DNA of 61,539 nt, from assembly GCA_903927605.1 (NCBI GenBank), contig CAIYNT010000124.1, forward strand, positions 1 to 61,539. Reading direction: 5' to 3'. Of this stretch, positions 16,658 through 25,003 are shown one piece after another (within the stretch, counting starts at the first letter, position 1; every line of letters starts with the position of its first letter). Below the pieces are notes generated by a model that ran no database searches, was not told the origin of the DNA, and was given only the letters and a program-made list of their open reading frames with translations. The stretch comes from an uncultured Holophagaceae bacterium. Lineage in GTDB: Bacteria > Acidobacteriota > Holophagae > Holophagales > Holophagaceae. The translations under genes and the position numbers were made by a program.

Positions 16658-18022
16658 ATGGATCAGGAAACTCCGTTCCGCGAGAGGTACCGCTTTCCGG
16701 CGAGCTTCTGGAACGCCAACCTCACCGAACTGTTCGAGCGGGCGGCCTACTACTCGATGGCCAGCTTCATCGTCATCTACCTAGGGCGGCTGGGGCTGGG
16801 TGACTACTGGCCGAGCACCCTGAACGGCATCCTCTGGTTCCTGGTCTACTTTCTGCCCATCCTGAGCGGCAGCATCGCGGACCAGATCGGGTTCCGCCGC
16901 AGTCTGCTCCTGGCCTGCGTGCTGCTGGTGGGTGGCTACTTTCTGATGGGCTATCCCGTGTGGTTCGGTGGGCAGCCCCTGGCGCTCCAGGCCGGGAAAG
17001 AGGTCACCGCTGGGATGGGCGTAGTGACTCCCGTGGCTGCAGCGATCCTGCTGATCGGCATCGGCGGATCCTTCGTGAAGCCCTGCATCGCGGGCACGGT
17101 GCAGCGCACGCACCTGGGCAAGGCCACCCTGGCCTTCGCCATCTTCTACACCGTGATCAACATCGGCAGCGTGTTCGGCCGCGTTACGGCCTTCTTCGTG
17201 CGGACGAAGCTGGGCCGGCTCGACACCATCTTCATCGTGTCCATGATCGCGGCGGTGCTGGCCTTCCTGACGGTGCTGCTGCTCTATCGGGACCCCGAAT
17301 CCACGGTGGATCCGAATAAGCCGCGGCGCAGCCTCCCGGACATCCTCATCGGCATGTTCAAGGTGCTGGGCAGTGGCCGCTTCGCCCTGTTCCTGGTGGT
17401 GAGCAGCGGTTTCTACTTCATCTACAACCAGGTCTACAACGTGCTGCCGCTCTATGTGAAGAAGACCGTGGAGCTGAGCCCGGCCATGGACCTTTACACC
17501 ATGGCCAACCCCGTCACCATCGTGCTGTTCCAGTTGCTCATCACGAAGCTCTTCGGCAAGCTGCCGCCCATCAAGTCGATCATCATCGGCACCGTGATCA
17601 TCGGCCTCTCCATGCTGATCAACGTGGCTCCTCTGTTCATGGCAGGTGGGGTGACCCTGCGCGTCTGGCTGCCCCTTGGCAGCCTCTTCGTGGTCATGAC
17701 GGTGGCCCTCATCGCCTTCGGCGAGCTGTTCGCGGCCAGTCGGCTCTACGAGTACATCGGCTCTCTGGCGCCCAAGGGTCAGGAGGGCCTTTTCCTGGGC
17801 TACGCCAACCTGCCCATGGCCATCGGCAGCCTGGTGGGCGGCCCCGCAGGCGCCTGGATCTTCAACCGCATCATGTGCGCCGGCGCCGTGAAGCAGGCGA
17901 ATGGCCTGCTGAAGCTGGACACCCGAGCCGCCGCCACGGGCTGGATCCTCCTCGCGCTGTTCGGCCTCGGCAGCGCCCTCAGCCTGTGGGTCTACAACCG
18001 GTGGCTGCAGCGGCAGGGATGA
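16658..18022 (+). CDS. POT/PTR2-like MFS transporter
   Basis: Probable proton-coupled uptake of di/tripeptides or related solutes across the inner membrane. 454 residues from the ATG at 16658; the frame opens to 16454 but that part has no membrane character. The N-terminus carries NLTELFERAAYYSMASFIV, close to the POT signature around ELFERFSYYGM. About 12 hydrophobic segments are visible, and GGSFVKPCIAGTVQRTH corresponds to the second POT signature region. Peptide uptake would fit the neighbouring amino-acid catabolic genes, but the substrate is inferred. Confidence 0.78.
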   Translation: MDQETPFRERYRFPASFWNANLTELFERAAYYSMASFIVIYLGRLGLGDYWPSTLNGILWFLVYFLPILSGSIADQIGFRRSLLLACVLLVGGYFLMGYPVWFGGQPLALQAGKEVTAGMGVVTPVAAAILLIGIGGSFVKPCIAGTVQRTHLGKATLAFAIFYTVINIGSVFGRVTAFFVRTKLGRLDTIFIVSMIAAVLAFLTVLLLYRDPESTVDPNKPRRSLPDILIGMFKVLGSGRFALFLVVSSGFYFIYNQVYNVLPLYVKKTVELSPAMDLYTMANPVTIVLFQLLITKLFGKLPPIKSIIIGTVIIGLSMLINVAPLFMAGGVTLRVWLPLGSLFVVMTVALIAFGELFAASRLYEYIGSLAPKGQEGLFLGYANLPMAIGSLVGGPAGAWIFNRIMCAGAVKQANGLLKLDTRAAATGWILLALFGLGSALSLWVYNRWLQRQG

Positions 18023-18042
18023 ACCCTGGACCTTTGAATCGA

Positions 18043-18123
18043 AACCGCAGATGACGCAGATGGCGCAGATTGGATTCCCAGGGCCGTGGGTTTTCATCTG
18101 CGAAATCTGCGTCATTTGCGGTT
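18043..18123. repeat. Dispersed inverted repeat, family B copy 1
   Basis: The left arm AACCGCAGATGACGCAGAT continues to 18070; the right arm at 18096-18123 is its near complement and ends in TTGCGGTT. Another copy lies at 57164-57239. It sits between the transporter gene and hmgA and can fold into a long hairpin. Confidence 0.85.
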
Positions 18124-18211
18124 AAACACGCCCTTCAACCCTCGAAGAATTACCCACCCAATAATTGAACTCGATTTTGGAGATAATGGATCCCGCTCCC
18201 GCGAGGTCCCC

Positions 18212-19378
18212 ATGTCCAAGAAGGAAACACCGCTCTTCCCGTTGCGCAAGGGGCTGCACGCCCGGCAGGCGCATGTGGATCTGCCGCCGGGCACCTTCGA
18301 GGAGGAGCACGCCCGCAACGGCTTTTTCGGCCGCACGACCCACCTCTACCGCCTGCATCCAGTCACGGACTGGACGCGCATCGAAGGCCCACTGCGGCCC
18401 CACAGCTACGACCTGAACGGCCTGAAGCCCTCGGGAGAAGAAGCTGTCCGGTCCTCGATGTTCGGTTCCACGGAATCAGCTTTCGCGCCCATCTGCCTCC
18501 TGCACAATGCGGACGTTGCCCTGCATTGGGTCGCGCCGTCGGCCATGGACTTCTTCTACCGCAACGCCGACGGCGACGATGTCTACTACATCCACGCCGG
18601 AGGCGGGAAGCTGGAGACCACCTTCGGTGCGCTCACCTACGCCACGGGCGACTACCTGGTGATCCCGCGCGGCACCACGTACCGCTTCCTTCCGGATTCA
18701 GCCACCGCCGAAAGCGGGCCAGATGTCGCTCAGCACTACCTGCTCATCGAGAGCTTCAGCGAGGTCACCATCCCCGATCGCAACCAGCTGGGGCCCAACG
18801 CCATCTTCGACCCGGCCATGATCGATACGCCGGAGCTGGAGCCCTACGATGCCACGCCGAAAGAGTGGGCTGTCCACATCAAGCGCGAGAACCAGATCAC
18901 GAAGGTGTTCTATCCCTTCAATCCGCTGGACGTGGTGGGCTGGAAGGGGGATCTCACCGTGTGGCGCATCAACGTGAAGGACATTCGGCCCGTGGTGAGC
19001 GCCCGCTACCACCTGCCGCCCTCGGCCCACAGCACCTTCATCGGGAACAACTTCGTCATCTGCTCCTTCCTGCCCCGGCCCTTCGAGGAGGAGGAGGGCG
19101 CCATGCGCGTGCCCTTCTACCACTCCAACATCGACTACGACGAGGTGCTGTTCTATTCCGCGGGCCACTTCTTCAGCCGGGACGGCATCGGCGCCGGCAT
19201 GGTGACCTGGCACCCCCAGGGCATCCACCACGGGCCCCACCCCAAGGCCATCCCCCTCAGCCGCACCAAGGACCGCACGGACGAAGTGGCGGTCATGGTG
19301 GATGCCTTCAGGCCCTTGAAGGCCACGTCGGCCGCGGAGGCAGTTGAGAATGCCAACTACTGGGCTTCCTGGAAGTAG
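18212..19378 (+). CDS. hmgA: Homogentisate 1,2-dioxygenase
   Basis: Opens the ring of homogentisate to maleylacetoacetate in tyrosine/phenylalanine degradation. 388 residues from the ATG at 18212. It is a double-stranded beta-helix (cupin) protein. DDVYYIHAGGGKLETTFG and GDYLVIPRGTTYRF are typical of the first cupin. The C-terminal metal region shows FYHSNIDYDEVLFYS and HPQGIHHGP, where the family has its Fe(II) His and acidic ligands. A fumarylacetoacetate-hydrolase family gene, the likely end of the same pathway, is 1.8 kb downstream on the other strand. The maleylacetoacetate isomerase and HPPD genes are not in the window. Confidence 0.8.
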   Translation: MSKKETPLFPLRKGLHARQAHVDLPPGTFEEEHARNGFFGRTTHLYRLHPVTDWTRIEGPLRPHSYDLNGLKPSGEEAVRSSMFGSTESAFAPICLLHNADVALHWVAPSAMDFFYRNADGDDVYYIHAGGGKLETTFGALTYATGDYLVIPRGTTYRFLPDSATAESGPDVAQHYLLIESFSEVTIPDRNQLGPNAIFDPAMIDTPELEPYDATPKEWAVHIKRENQITKVFYPFNPLDVVGWKGDLTVWRINVKDIRPVVSARYHLPPSAHSTFIGNNFVICSFLPRPFEEEEGAMRVPFYHSNIDYDEVLFYSAGHFFSRDGIGAGMVTWHPQGIHHGPHPKAIPLSRTKDRTDEVAVMVDAFRPLKATSAAEAVENANYWASWK

Positions 19379-19422
19379 CTGACACATGCCTTTTGCGGGC
19401 GTGATCGCCTCTTCGATAACCC

Positions 19423-19457
19423 CGCTCCAGGCGCTCCCCCCCGGGGCGTCTGGAGCG
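19423..19457 (+). terminator. Hairpin terminator of hmgA
   Basis: CGCTCCAG pairs with CTGGAGCG, enclosing a further C-run/G-run pairing, 44 bases after the hmgA stop. It is a strong stem without a T-run. Confidence 0.55.
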
Positions 19458-19482
19458 GACAACAAGGAGCTGGGGACGAGCC

Positions 19483-19593
19483 CTAGCCCCAGCCGAGATA
19501 ACGGCGCAGGAGCGCCTTCAGATCCATATGAAGGAAGCGCCAGGCGCCGCGATGCTTGCGGCGATCGAGCAGATCTGCGGCAGAGCGTGACAT
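19483..19593 (-). CDS. Tiny basic protein, DRRKHRG family copy 1
   Basis: 36 residues from the ATG at 19593, with GGAG five bases upstream; the frame continues to an ATG at 19722, which would give 79 residues. The C-terminal core DRRKHRGAWRFLHMDLKALL followed by RRYLGWG is shared with the ORF at 20001, which reads DRRKHRGPFRILYMDLKSFM then RRYLRIG. Conservation of about 18 of 26 positions between two separate ORFs in one gap argues for real coding. The product is strongly basic and probably an amphipathic helix. I do not recognise the family and assign no function. Confidence 0.5.
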   Translation of the reverse strand: MSRSAADLLDRRKHRGAWRFLHMDLKALLRRYLGWG

Positions 19594-20000
19594 CGGTACT
19601 CCATACCAGCGTGTGGCAATTAAATCATCGTCATATTTGCTGGTACCGCAAGGCGAAATTAAGGAAAAATCGGCATTGATAGTATTTTCAGCATTTAATG
19701 ATCGTGGATCGAAGGGCCTCATTCACGGACCTTGAGGGGCCCCCCCGGGTCCTGGATCTGCTCCTGGGATCCGTGGGGGAGGACGTGTCCAACTAGCCAT
19801 TGGAATCGATTGCCACGGGGCTGATGTTGTCCTGGACCGTGGTCCCCTGGCGCATGCCGGTCATGGAGGCGGTGGTCTGACTGCATCGGCTGATCTGGAT
19901 GACTGGACGTCCTGGAAACAGAAGAGCCCGCCGCCAAACCAGAAGGAGATCCTCTCCTTTTTGGGGCGACACCCATGGTGGCCGACTGATCGGGGACCGT

Positions 20001-20099
20001 TCAGCCCTGGCCAATTCTGAGGTAGCGACGCATGAAACTCTTCAGGTCCATGTAGAGGATCCGGAAAGGCCCACGGTGCTTTCGCCGGTCGACGTTCAT
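20001..20099 (-). CDS. Tiny basic protein, DRRKHRG family copy 2
   Basis: 32 residues (MNVDRRKHRG...), with a strong GGGGAG ribosome site six bases before the ATG at 20099. It shares the core DRRKHRG-x2-R-x-L-x-MDLK-x3-RRYL with the ORF at 19483, on the same strand about 400 bases away. The N-terminus before the core is only three residues, which fixes the minimal conserved unit. It has no cysteine, signal peptide or membrane segment. It is divergent from mscS at 20301. Function unknown. Confidence 0.55.
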   Translation of the reverse strand: MNVDRRKHRGPFRILYMDLKSFMRRYLRIGQG

Positions 20100-20300
20100 G
20101 ACATCTCCCCTGGAATGGGTAGGCGGCTTGAAAGGTAAAGATGGTGATTTCGACTCCCGGGTGCCAGTCCTGACTCCAAAAAAAACTAGGAAAAGTGAAC
20201 ATGATGATTCACCTTCGGGGGCCGCAGGCCAGGCGCCTCCTGGACCAAGCTCTTGAAATCTCCGGACCGGGCTAAGATACGCTAGCTATCTGGATTCGAC

Positions 20301-21179
20301 ATGACCCTGACCATCATGAACTTGCAGGCTCTGGCCCCCCACGGCATCTGGGAGAAGGCCGAGAAACTTGGCCTGGTGCTCATCACCTGCGTGGCCCTGC
20401 TGTGGGGTGTGTCCCTGGTGGTGCGCGCAGTCCGCCGGGCTGTGGATGACGGCAACGATGCAGTGACTACGGATGCTGAACGGCGGGCGGAGACCCTTGG
20501 TTCAGTGCTCACCAATGCGGCCAGGGTGCTGGTGGTGGTCTTCTTCCTGATGATGACCCTGCAGGAATTCGGCGTGAATATCGGACCGCTGGTGGCGGGC
20601 GCCGGGGTGGCTGGTCTGGCTCTGGGCTTCGGTGCCCAGAGCCTGGTGAAAGACGTGATCAATGGCTTCTTCCTGCTCATGGAGAACCAGTTCGGAGTGG
20701 GCGACATCATCAACGTGGATGACAAGAACAGCGGTACAGTGGAGCGCATGACGCTGCGCATCACGCAGCTGCGGGACCCCGAGGGCAGGGCCCACTTCAT
20801 CCCCAACGGCTCCATTCTCCGCGTGGTGGTCCTGTCGAAGGATTTCGCCCGGGCCCTGGTGGAAGTGGAGGTTGGGTACGGCACGGACCCCGACCGGGTC
20901 TTCCAGGTATTGCGGGAGACTGGGCTGGAGCTGCACAAGGACCGGCCTGACCAAGTGCTCGAACCCACGGAGGTGAAGGGGATCGACACGCTCACCCAGA
21001 CCGGATTCGTCATCCGGACCCTCACCAAGGCGGCTCCCGGGGCCCAGTGGGACGTGGCCCGGGAGCTGCGCCGCCGCATTCTCATCGCCTTCCGCGAAGC
21101 CGGCATCGAGATCCCTTACCCGCAACGGGTCGTGCATCATCGCCACAGAATGACACCGGGAGACACGGCAGAAGATTGA
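20301..21179 (+). CDS. Small-conductance mechanosensitive channel (MscS family)
   Basis: Inner-membrane channel that opens under membrane tension during osmotic downshift. 292 residues. Two or three N-terminal hydrophobic segments (LVLITCVALLWGVSLVV and VLVVVFFLMMTLQEFGV) precede the MscS pore helix VAGAGVAGLALGFGAQSLVK, which has the typical Gly/Ala packing. The cytosolic beta domain (FFLLMENQFGVGDIINVDD, IPNGSILRVVVLS) and an alpha/beta C-terminal domain follow. A TTGAAA at 20253 may be part of its promoter, but the spacing to a -10 box is poor. Confidence 0.93.
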   Translation: MTLTIMNLQALAPHGIWEKAEKLGLVLITCVALLWGVSLVVRAVRRAVDDGNDAVTTDAERRAETLGSVLTNAARVLVVVFFLMMTLQEFGVNIGPLVAGAGVAGLALGFGAQSLVKDVINGFFLLMENQFGVGDIINVDDKNSGTVERMTLRITQLRDPEGRAHFIPNGSILRVVVLSKDFARALVEVEVGYGTDPDRVFQVLRETGLELHKDRPDQVLEPTEVKGIDTLTQTGFVIRTLTKAAPGAQWDVARELRRRILIAFREAGIEIPYPQRVVHHRHRMTPGDTAED

Positions 21180-21194
21180 GGCTTCCTTGGTCTG

Positions 21195-22214
21195 TCAGTC
21201 CCCGGCTTCGCCTGTGGGAGAATCGGCGTAGAGGTCAGGCAGGGTTCCACCCAGTAGGCTCGGCGTCACGCCCAGCAGCCGCTCCGGGAAGTGGACGACG
21301 GTATTCACCAGCTTGCCCAGGCGTGCGATCTCCAGAACGACCTCGTCCCCGGCCTTGAGCCAGAGATCATCCGTGATTTTGGAACCGTTGAGTTCCAGCA
21401 GACAGCCGGTTCCGACGGTGCCACTGCCGATGACTTCGCCGGGGTGGATCTGGGTGCCATAGCTGGTGCGCTGGAGGATCTGGGCAAAGGTCCAGTGCAT
21501 GCTGTCGGCATTACCTTTTGACAATAGATGTCCATTTAGATGACAGGTCATATCGGCGTGCAGCACGTTGCCCTGGGGCGAAGCCGCCAGATCCAGCTCG
21601 TCTTTGGTCACCAGCCAGGGGCCCAGGCTGGTCGCGAAATCCTTGCCCTTGCAGGGGCCCAGGGAGAGCTTCATCTCCTCCATCTGGAGCATGCGGGCGC
21701 TCCAGTCGTTCATGATCATGAAGCCGAAGATGGCCTCATCGGCCTCCTCCAGGGTGGCGTTCTTCAGGGGCCGTCCAGTGACGATGGCCACTTCCAACTC
21801 GAAGTCGAGTCGCACCAGGTGGTGATCCTGCACCAGCACTTCGCCCGGGCCGGTGACGGCCAGGTGGTTGGTGAAGTAGGTGACGGGAAAGAGATCGAAT
21901 TCCGGGATCATCTCCAGGCCCCGGTTGCGCCTGGCCGTGGCCGCGTGCTGGCGGAAGGCGTAGCCATCGCGCATGGAGACAGGGCAGGGGATGGGCGCCA
22001 GGAGGGTGACTTCATGCGGTTCGAGGCGGGCCGAGACTGGAGCTTGGGCCACGACCTCACGGGCGATCGGCAGCAGACGATCCTGCTCGCGGATGAGGTT
22101 GAGCATGTCCACGGCGAGGCGGGCGTCCACCGCACCGAAATCGAGGATGAGGCCATCCACCATGACGGCGCCGATCTTCTCCGCTCCGGCCTGCAGGAAA
22201 GTCACCAGCTTCAT
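21195..22214 (-). CDS. Fumarylacetoacetate hydrolase family protein
   Basis: Likely cleaves fumarylacetoacetate to fumarate and acetoacetate, the final step after HmgA; related 2-keto acid hydratases cannot be excluded. 339 residues from the ATG at 22214, preceded by GGAGGAAG; the ATG 18 bases further upstream has no such site. The metal-binding catalytic domain has LDFELEVAIVTGRPL (Glu ligands) and FGFMIMNDWSARMLQ (Asp ligand), then LGPCKGKDFATSLGPW. GSGTVGTGCLLE is the typical late strand. It lies 57 bases downstream of bioA on the same strand and could be read through from the bio operon. Confidence 0.82.
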   Translation of the reverse strand: MKLVTFLQAGAEKIGAVMVDGLILDFGAVDARLAVDMLNLIREQDRLLPIAREVVAQAPVSARLEPHEVTLLAPIPCPVSMRDGYAFRQHAATARRNRGLEMIPEFDLFPVTYFTNHLAVTGPGEVLVQDHHLVRLDFELEVAIVTGRPLKNATLEEADEAIFGFMIMNDWSARMLQMEEMKLSLGPCKGKDFATSLGPWLVTKDELDLAASPQGNVLHADMTCHLNGHLLSKGNADSMHWTFAQILQRTSYGTQIHPGEVIGSGTVGTGCLLELNGSKITDDLWLKAGDEVVLEIARLGKLVNTVVHFPERLLGVTPSLLGGTLPDLYADSPTGEAGD

Positions 22215-22271
22215 CGCTTCCTCCAGAGCCATGGGCCAGTGTAATGCGCCTGGAAAATCACTCCCGCATCA

Positions 22272-23636
22272 TCATTCAGCCAGCAGGCGGAGCAGCGTCT
22301 CCGCCGCCTCGGCGATCCGGGCCGGCGGGGTGCTGAAGGGCGGCATCAGGTACAGGCAGTCTCCAATGGGCCGCACCAACAATCCCTGGTCGAGGGCTCG
22401 GCGATGCAGACGCCAGCCGAAACGCGCCTCGGGAACATGTGTGCTCCCCGCGGTGGGATCCACCAGGCGGCAGGCGCCGATGGTGCCCAGTACCCGGGCC
22501 TCTCGCACGGCGGGATGGGACGCCAGACGGGTGAAGGCTACCCGCGTGGCTTCGCCCAACCTGGCGGCATTCGCCAATACTGGCTCGTCGTCGAAGAGGG
22601 CGAGGCTGGCGCAAGCGACTGCACATGCCGTTGCATTGGCGGTGTAGCTGTGGCCGTGGAGGAAGGCCCGACCCGAGGAAGGCTCCCCCCAGAAGTGGCC
22701 GTAGATCTCCTCCGTGGCCCAGGTCATCGAGAGCGGCAGGGTGCCGCCGGTGAGGCCCTTGGAGAGGCAGAGCAGGTCCGGTGCCACGCCTGCCTGTTCG
22801 CAAGCGAGAAAAGTTCCTGTCCGGCCGAAGCCCGTGGCGACCTCATCGAGGATGAGATAGACGCCGTGGAGGTCGCACTGGGCCCGCAGTTCCTGGAGCA
22901 GTTCCGGCGGCCACATGCGCATGCCCCCGGCGCACTGAATGAGCGGCTCCGCAATGAAGGCCGCGAGGCGCTGGCCGTGCTGCGTGAAGAAAGTGCAGAC
23001 CTCCTGGCGGGCGCCTTCGAGCCGTTCTGGCCAGTCGGTCAGATCGGGGTGGAGCTCACAGCGCGGATCCCCGGGCACGTCCAGCCGTTCGCAGGCCAGC
23101 AGCAGGGGCCGAAACAGCCCGGTCATGAAGTTCTCCAGCTCCCCCACGCCCACGGCACCCAAGGTGTCGCCGTGGTAGCCGCCCCGCAGGGCGCCGAAGC
23201 GATCTCGGCCCTTCTCGCCGCGCTGAAGCTGGGCCTGGAACGCCATCTTCAGCGCCACTTCCACCGCCGTGCTGCCATCGTCGGAAAAGAAAGCCCGGGT
23301 GAGATTGCTGGGAAGCCTGGTCCGCAACCGCGCCACCAACTCCAAGGCCGGTTCGTGGGTGAAACCCGCGAACATCCCGTGGTCGAGCCTGGCGGCCTGG
23401 CGCTCCAGGGCGCTCACCAGGCGTGGCTGCCCGTGGCCGTGGAGGCAGGTCCACCAGCTGGAGATGCCATCCAGCACCCGCTCGCCATTGGCCAGCAGCA
23501 GGTCGCAGCCTTCGGCGCCCACGAGGGGCACCGGCGGATCGGCCTCGTGGACCTTCATCTGGGTGAAGGGATGCCAGACATGGGCGCGGTCCAAGGCGAG
23601 ACGAACGGACCAGTCGGAAGGCAGGGGCGATGGCAT
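22272..23636 (-). CDS. bioA: Adenosylmethionine-8-amino-7-oxononanoate aminotransferase
   Basis: Converts 7-keto-8-aminopelargonate (KAPA) to 7,8-diaminopelargonate (DAPA) with SAM as amino donor, in biotin synthesis. 454 residues. BioA features: VWHPFTQM near the N-terminus, SSWWTCLHGHGQP, FFSDDGSTAVEVALKMA and LILDEVATGFGRTGTFLACE. The PLP-binding lysine is in LCLSKGLTGGTLPLS. It starts four bases after bioD ends, so the two are translationally close. Confidence 0.95.
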   Translation of the reverse strand: MPSPLPSDWSVRLALDRAHVWHPFTQMKVHEADPPVPLVGAEGCDLLLANGERVLDGISSWWTCLHGHGQPRLVSALERQAARLDHGMFAGFTHEPALELVARLRTRLPSNLTRAFFSDDGSTAVEVALKMAFQAQLQRGEKGRDRFGALRGGYHGDTLGAVGVGELENFMTGLFRPLLLACERLDVPGDPRCELHPDLTDWPERLEGARQEVCTFFTQHGQRLAAFIAEPLIQCAGGMRMWPPELLQELRAQCDLHGVYLILDEVATGFGRTGTFLACEQAGVAPDLLCLSKGLTGGTLPLSMTWATEEIYGHFWGEPSSGRAFLHGHSYTANATACAVACASLALFDDEPVLANAARLGEATRVAFTRLASHPAVREARVLGTIGACRLVDPTAGSTHVPEARFGWRLHRRALDQGLLVRPIGDCLYLMPPFSTPPARIAEAAETLLRLLAE

Positions 23637-23640
23637 GGAA

Positions 23641-24249
23641 TCAGTCTAGGACGTGGATGGGCAGCGGCAGAAATCCCCGAAGGAGTTCTGCGTTTTCCTC
23701 TGCCACCTCAGGCCGGGGACCATCCGCTCCGGGGTTCACCAGCACAGCCTCGATGCGCCAGCCTCGTAGCATGAGCGCTTCGGCCGACAGCAGCGTGTGG
23801 TTGAGGGTGCCTAGGCCACCGAGGGCCACCAGCACGCAGGGGATCTTCAGATCCGTGGCCCAGGCGAGGAAGTGGACCTTGGGTGCGAGGGGTACCATGA
23901 GGCCGCCCACGCCTTCCAGCAGCACGCGACCCTGGACGGGTCGCAGGCACCAGCGGGCGGTGGCCTGGAGGTCAAGAGCCCGGCCTTCCCGCTGCGCCGC
24001 CGCCAGGGGAGACAAAGGCTCCCGAAGCAGGATGTGGCTTTCGGCGGCGATGCCCTGGCCGTTCAGGATCGTGGCATCGGCGCCGGGGTGGTCAGCCCGA
24101 TCCACGCCGGTCTGGAAGGGCTTGCGGTAGGTCACCGGGCCGACCATCGCCCAGGCTCGCGCGATGCGGGCCGACACGAAGGTCTTGCCGACGCCTGTGC
24201 CTGTGCCGAGCACCCACAGGGGGCTGGGGAGGGTCTCGAGGTTCAGCAT
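23641..24249 (-). CDS. bioD: Dethiobiotin synthetase
   Basis: ATP-dependent ureido ring closure of diaminopelargonate to dethiobiotin. 202 residues. The P-loop WVLGTGTGVGKTFVSARIA lies near the N-terminus, followed by YRKPFQTGVDRADHPGAD. VLLEGVGGLMVPL is the conserved Mg/substrate loop. Gene order on the minus strand is TPR protein, bioD, bioA. Confidence 0.95.
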   Translation of the reverse strand: MLNLETLPSPLWVLGTGTGVGKTFVSARIARAWAMVGPVTYRKPFQTGVDRADHPGADATILNGQGIAAESHILLREPLSPLAAAQREGRALDLQATARWCLRPVQGRVLLEGVGGLMVPLAPKVHFLAWATDLKIPCVLVALGGLGTLNHTLLSAEALMLRGWRIEAVLVNPGADGPRPEVAEENAELLRGFLPLPIHVLD

Positions 24250-24280
24250 CGTGTTAGGGAGTTGCTGGCATTCATGCTCA

Positions 24281-24898
24281 CTACTTCTTGAGTTGGCTCA
24301 GCATCTGCCGGGCCTGGGCAGCCTGGTCGCTGGCGGGGGCCAGGGTCAGCACCTTGTTCCAGACCTTGGCGGCTTCGTCGGGCTTATTCAGGTCATTCGC
24401 GTAGACGATGCCCATGTTGAACAGGCTCTGGACGTGGCTGGGCTGGAGCCGGTTGGCCTTCTGGAAGGTGGCCAACGCCTTGTCGAACTGGTTGAGCTGG
24501 CGGTACATCACGCCCTGGTCCGTGAGCACATTGGGATCCTCAGGCTTGAGGGCGAGGGCTTTGTCATAAGCCTCCACGGCCTTCTGGGCCTGATGGGAAT
24601 CGAAGTACTCGTTGCCGAGGGCAACCCAGGCGTCATGGTCCTTCGGATTGGCCAGGACTGCGGCTTCGATGCGGGTGATACGGGCCTGCACTTCCGCGCT
24701 GGGCAGGATCGGGCCACTGGGCAGCGCCCCGGCGGCCCCGGGCATACCACCACCCAGGGAAGGTGCGGGCATCACGGGTGCGGCGTTGACGGGAGTTGCC
24801 CCGGCAGGATCCCTGGACTCGCCGCCGAAGACGAAGTACCCCGCGATGAATCCCACGGCGAGCCCTCCAGCCAGGGCGAACATGATGTTGCGGTTCAA
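24281..24898 (-). CDS. Membrane-anchored TPR protein
   Basis: About 205 residues. I choose the TTG at 24898 because GGGAGGTG lies six bases upstream; the ATG at 24928 would add ten residues without a better site. One N-terminal membrane segment (IMFALAGGLAVGFIAGYFVF) is followed by a Pro/Ala-rich linker and three to four TPR units from about residue 95 (DHDAWVALGNEYFDSHQAQK, PNVLTDQGVMYRQLNQFDKA, VQSLFNMGIVYANDLNKPDE). It probably scaffolds a complex on the periplasmic side. It is first in the apparent bioD-bioA unit, though no link to biotin is evident. Confidence 0.82.
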   Translation of the reverse strand: MNRNIMFALAGGLAVGFIAGYFVFGGESRDPAGATPVNAAPVMPAPSLGGGMPGAAGALPSGPILPSAEVQARITRIEAAVLANPKDHDAWVALGNEYFDSHQAQKAVEAYDKALALKPEDPNVLTDQGVMYRQLNQFDKALATFQKANRLQPSHVQSLFNMGIVYANDLNKPDEAAKVWNKVLTLAPASDQAAQARQMLSQLKK

Positions 24899-25003
24899 GC
24901 GGCACCTCCCTTGGACCCTGAGATCCACAGGAATTCTCCCACAGGCCAGAAGTGACGATGATTACTTGGATGGGGATTCCAACCGGGAGACCCATCTGCG
25001 AGC

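Larger units (their letters stand above)
19379..20300. other. 0.9 kb interval with tiny ORFs and an AT-rich block
   Basis: No ORF of normal size is convincing here. The interval holds the hmgA terminator, a tiny minus-strand ORF at 19483-19593, an AT-rich block at about 19615-19705, about 280 bases with no clear signal (19720-20000), a second related tiny ORF at 20001-20099, and the mscS upstream region. A 113-residue minus-strand frame (19861-20202) overlaps the second tiny ORF, has no matching features and is probably chance. Confidence 0.6.

Noticed and set aside
16781..18115. 444-codon frame antisense to the POT transporter gene
   Set aside because: His/Gln/Glu-rich composition typical of the antisense of membrane protein genes.
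19793..20014. 73-codon minus-strand ORF between the tiny DRRKHRG ORFs
   Set aside because: No ribosome site near a suitable start, another frame overlaps it equally well, and no similarity to the tiny ORFs.
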